From an uncultured Bacillus sp. (GTDB taxonomy: Bacteria > Bacillota > Bacilli > Bacillales > Cytobacillaceae): a DNA stretch of 5,914 nt. Below are positions 4,056-5,914 of the stretch, piece by piece. Position 1 is the stretch's first letter, and each line of letters begins with the position of its first letter. A model generated the notes under the pieces. That model was given only the letters and a program-made list of their open reading frames with translations, ran no database searches and was not told the origin of the DNA. Both the position numbers and the translations under genes were made by a program. Where the stretch lies: contig CALCRD010000286.1 in assembly GCA_937894355.1 (NCBI GenBank), positions 1-5,914 on the forward strand. The letters are read 5' to 3'.

Positions 4056-5201
4056 TTGAATCCCCTCATTAAAGCATACATCATTGCAGAATTTAGAAAA
4101 AGTCCGTGGTCATTTTTTAAAGGCATCCTCATTCTTATTCCTATATTATCAATCGTTGGAATGTTTGCCACAGCTCAACAAGTCTCGATTATGAACCAAA
4201 AGGCCTTTCTGAAAAATACGGACTATGATTGGATTAGTTTTAGTACAAAAAAGCCTTCAACGGAGAATGCTTATTCCTATATAAAGACGAATGTGGCCCA
4301 TATAGATCCAAATACCGAAGGAGTGTACTATCGAAATTCCTATCCTTTAGAGTTATTTTTTGTTGAACGTTTAAACGAATACCATACAGAGGATTCCACT
4401 ACGTTCTTTAATGACCGAAATCAATATAAAGGTGATATAAAAAACTTATCAACTTCTGATGAAAGTATCGGTGTAGCCATAAGCTATAATGCAGCAAAAA
4501 AACTAAAAGTTAAAATAAATGACAAGGCTTCCATCTATTTCGAAAATGATGAAGGTATATACGTTTATCCGATTACTATAAAAGCAATCGTGAAAACCAA
4601 ATATCCGAGTGGAGACGATATGTTTGGTGGCATTGGATTAGCGAAAGTAAATCCTTCTTTTCAAACCTTTCTAAAGAAGAATCAATTGCAAGCAGAATAC
4701 GCAGTGTTTGGAGTTAAAGGAGATAACTTTCCTAAAGATGTTCAAACAATAGTATACAAAAAAGATCAGTTGAGTGAAATGCATTTAGGGCTTCTAACTT
4801 TACCTGATCGATTAGTTACTTCTTTGCTTATACCGGCTCTTGGAACCTTTGTTATATTCCTTTTAATTCGGAGAGAAGTAGGTTTTGAGATTTCCAGAAG
4901 AATGAGAAACATAGGAATATTAACAGCACTCGGAACACCAAAGAAGGTAATAATCAACATTTTCTTCGTAGAACAATTCTTAAAACTACTTATAGCTTCA
5001 TTATTTGCAACACTTATATATAAATACTTCCTATTTGAAGGGTTTATCGGCGAATTGATTTCTTGGCCAATGTTTTGCTCCATTTTCTTCATCTACCTGT
5101 TTCTTGGCATTTTTAGTTTAAATATAGCAATATTTAGAGTGAAAGCAATACTTAGCGACTTATCTGTGCATGAGATTGTATCGAAAAAGGGGTATAAATA
5201 A
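4056..5201 (+). CDS. ABC transporter permease, FtsX/MacB type (second)
   Basis: Encodes about 381 residues with the same topology as its neighbour but clearly different sequence. Counting from ATG 4047: membrane segment about 24-43; extracytoplasmic domain about 44-254, with ISYNAAKKLKVKINDKASIY near 145-164; C-terminal segments about 255-275, 303-326 and 340-363. The FtsX coupling region is RNIGILTALGTPKKVIIN (about 287-304). Start choice: ATG 4047 overlaps the upstream TGA (ATGA), but the SD AAAGGA (4041-4046) directly abuts it with zero spacing. TTG at 4056 lies 9 nt after that SD and begins LNPLIKAYI, so I prefer it; 4047 remains possible. The stop TAA shares its last base with the ATG of the ATPase gene. 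Two unlike permeases of about 400 residues plus one ATPase resemble MacB/LolCDE-like heterodimers rather than the single long permease of BceAB. Function beyond that is unknown. Confidence 0.85.
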   Translation: MNPLIKAYIIAEFRKSPWSFFKGILILIPILSIVGMFATAQQVSIMNQKAFLKNTDYDWISFSTKKPSTENAYSYIKTNVAHIDPNTEGVYYRNSYPLELFFVERLNEYHTEDSTTFFNDRNQYKGDIKNLSTSDESIGVAISYNAAKKLKVKINDKASIYFENDEGIYVYPITIKAIVKTKYPSGDDMFGGIGLAKVNPSFQTFLKKNQLQAEYAVFGVKGDNFPKDVQTIVYKKDQLSEMHLGLLTLPDRLVTSLLIPALGTFVIFLLIRREVGFEISRRMRNIGILTALGTPKKVIINIFFVEQFLKLLIASLFATLIYKYFLFEGFIGELISWPMFCSIFFIYLFLGIFSLNIAIFRVKAILSDLSVHEIVSKKGYK

Positions 5202-5854
5202 TGAAAGAAATAATTAAGCTTAAGGACATCACGCTGTCGTACCATACGCCACATAATCGAGTAGACGTGCTTAACGAAGAAAACCTTATTATTAAAGAGG
5301 GGGAGTTTACTGTTATCTTCGGTCCGTCTGGAAGTGGGAAGACAACAATCCTTAATTTAATTGCTGGTTTTATTAAACCAAATGCTGGCGAGGTAAAAAT
5401 TGAAAATCAAAATATTGCATCTTTTAGCGAAAAAGAAATTTGTAAGTACCGGAATAAAAAAATAGGCTATATATTCCAATTCTTTAACCTTCTACAAAAC
5501 TTTACCTCAGAAGAAAACGTATCTGTCCCATTACTGTTATCCGGTATGACTAAAGAGGATATAGATAAAAAGGTGCATACCCTTTTGGAAAAGGTAAAGA
5601 TGGGACATCGAAAAAAGCATTATCCAATGGAATTATCAGGCGGGGAACAGCAAAGAGTAGCCATTGCAAGGGCAATTGCCAATAATCCGTCCATTATTCT
5701 AGCAGATGAGCCAACAGGCAACTTAGATGAAAAGACTGGAGAAACTATCCTTAAACTTCTTAGTGATATTCATTCAGAGGGAAAGACACTGGTTGTCGTT
5801 ACGCATGACAGAAGAATTGCAAATTATGCAACTAGAATTATAGAGATGTCTTAA
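5201..5854 (+). CDS. ABC transporter ATP-binding protein, MacB/LolD type
   Basis: Encodes 217 residues, a complete nucleotide-binding domain. Walker A is GPSGSGKTT (41-49), the Q-loop glutamine is Q93 in YIFQFFNLL, the signature is LSGGEQQR (145-152), Walker B with catalytic Glu is ILADEP (166-171), the D-loop is GNLD (173-176) and the switch His is H202 in VTHD. All ATPase residues are present. The GPSGSGKTT, FQFFNLL and LSGGEQQR wording fits the LolD/MacB/YtrE-like class that works with FtsX-type permeases, as found just upstream. It ends at RIIEMS, a little short of relatives that continue with a glycine-containing turn such as LKDGKI, so the extreme C-terminus may be trimmed. SD AAAGGGG (5186-5192) is 8 nt before the ATG, and TAATG overlap with the second permease suggests coupled translation. 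It would act on the inner face of the membrane. Confidence 0.93.
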   Translation: MKEIIKLKDITLSYHTPHNRVDVLNEENLIIKEGEFTVIFGPSGSGKTTILNLIAGFIKPNAGEVKIENQNIASFSEKEICKYRNKKIGYIFQFFNLLQNFTSEENVSVPLLLSGMTKEDIDKKVHTLLEKVKMGHRKKHYPMELSGGEQQRVAIARAIANNPSIILADEPTGNLDEKTGETILKLLSDIHSEGKTLVVVTHDRRIANYATRIIEMS

Positions 5855-5873
5855 ATTATTAGCTAAGACATCT
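5844..5873 (+). terminator. Perfect 10-bp hairpin overlapping the end of the ABC operon
   Basis: AGATGTCTTA (5844-5853) and TAAGACATCT (5864-5873) are exact reverse complements around a 10-nt loop. The left arm includes the last codons and part of the stop codon of the ATPase gene. No T-run follows, so it is a poor intrinsic terminator; it may protect the 3' end or aid Rho-dependent ending. The right arm can instead pair imperfectly with GTCTCAG (5882-5888). From 5874 to the window end no gene is visible. Confidence 0.4.
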
Positions 5874-5914
5874 GCATCTTGGTCTCAGAATAGTAATTTT
5901 ACCGAGCTATAGCT

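Noticed and set aside
3983..4171. Minus-strand open frame across the permease junction
   Set aside because: Antisense to both permeases; no SD, no domain, no terminator of its own.
4766..5092. Minus-strand 108-codon frame inside the second permease gene
   Set aside because: Mirror of the hydrophobic C-terminal region of the permease; no independent evidence for translation.
2860..5854. BceAB-type antimicrobial peptide resistance module
   Set aside because: BceB-type permeases are a single protein of about 650 residues with the ATPase gene first and a sensor kinase/regulator pair nearby; none of this is seen.

Overview
The window looks like chromosomal DNA from a low-GC Firmicute, most likely a Bacillaceae member (Bacillus/Neobacillus/Cytobacillus type). 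Reasons: high A+T, strong purine-rich Shine-Dalgarno (SD) sites, sigma-A-like promoters, a DUF4317 protein of the Bacillus type, and short intergenic hairpin repeats built on TAAGCGGA and on GGGAC(A)GGTTC. No taxon below family is claimed.

Layout. Bases 1-540 carry no convincing gene but are dense in repeats: three TAAGCGGA hairpins (2-136), a 28-bp imperfect inverted repeat resembling a MITE (242-325), a small perfect hairpin (366-391), a minus-strand Rho-independent terminator (417-460), and two direct copies of a GAACC(C)TGTCCC motif (493-531). A DUF4317 gene of unknown function follows on the minus strand (552-1712), with its promoter and SD just upstream. Bases 1752-2214 are intergenic. 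They hold a second hairpin related to the 417-460 terminator, a pair of back-to-back TTGACA boxes that may drive divergent transcription, and a possible short minus-strand RNA. A gene too short for ordinary gene callers lies at 2215-2307 (+). It encodes a 30-residue single-span membrane peptide with an excellent SD. Bases 2308-2859 hold an 11-bp tandem duplication, more GGGACGGTTC-type repeat, a near-perfect 46-bp hairpin, and the structured upstream region of the next operon.

The right half is one tightly packed plus-strand operon: two FtsX/MacB-type ABC permeases (2860-4050 and 4056-5201, start possibly 4047) and their ATPase (5201-5854). Ends and starts touch or overlap, so translation is probably coupled. 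Each permease has one N-terminal membrane segment, a large extracytoplasmic domain and three C-terminal segments. With the MacB/LolD-type ATPase they should form a heterodimeric exporter or mechanotransmission machine. The substrate is unknown, and no two-component system or other dedicated regulator is in the window.

The least explained items are the 30-aa membrane peptide with its palindromic promoter region, the twin hairpin elements flanking the DUF4317 gene with the possible short RNA between them, and the leader of the ABC operon. No complete new system can be demonstrated from sequence alone.
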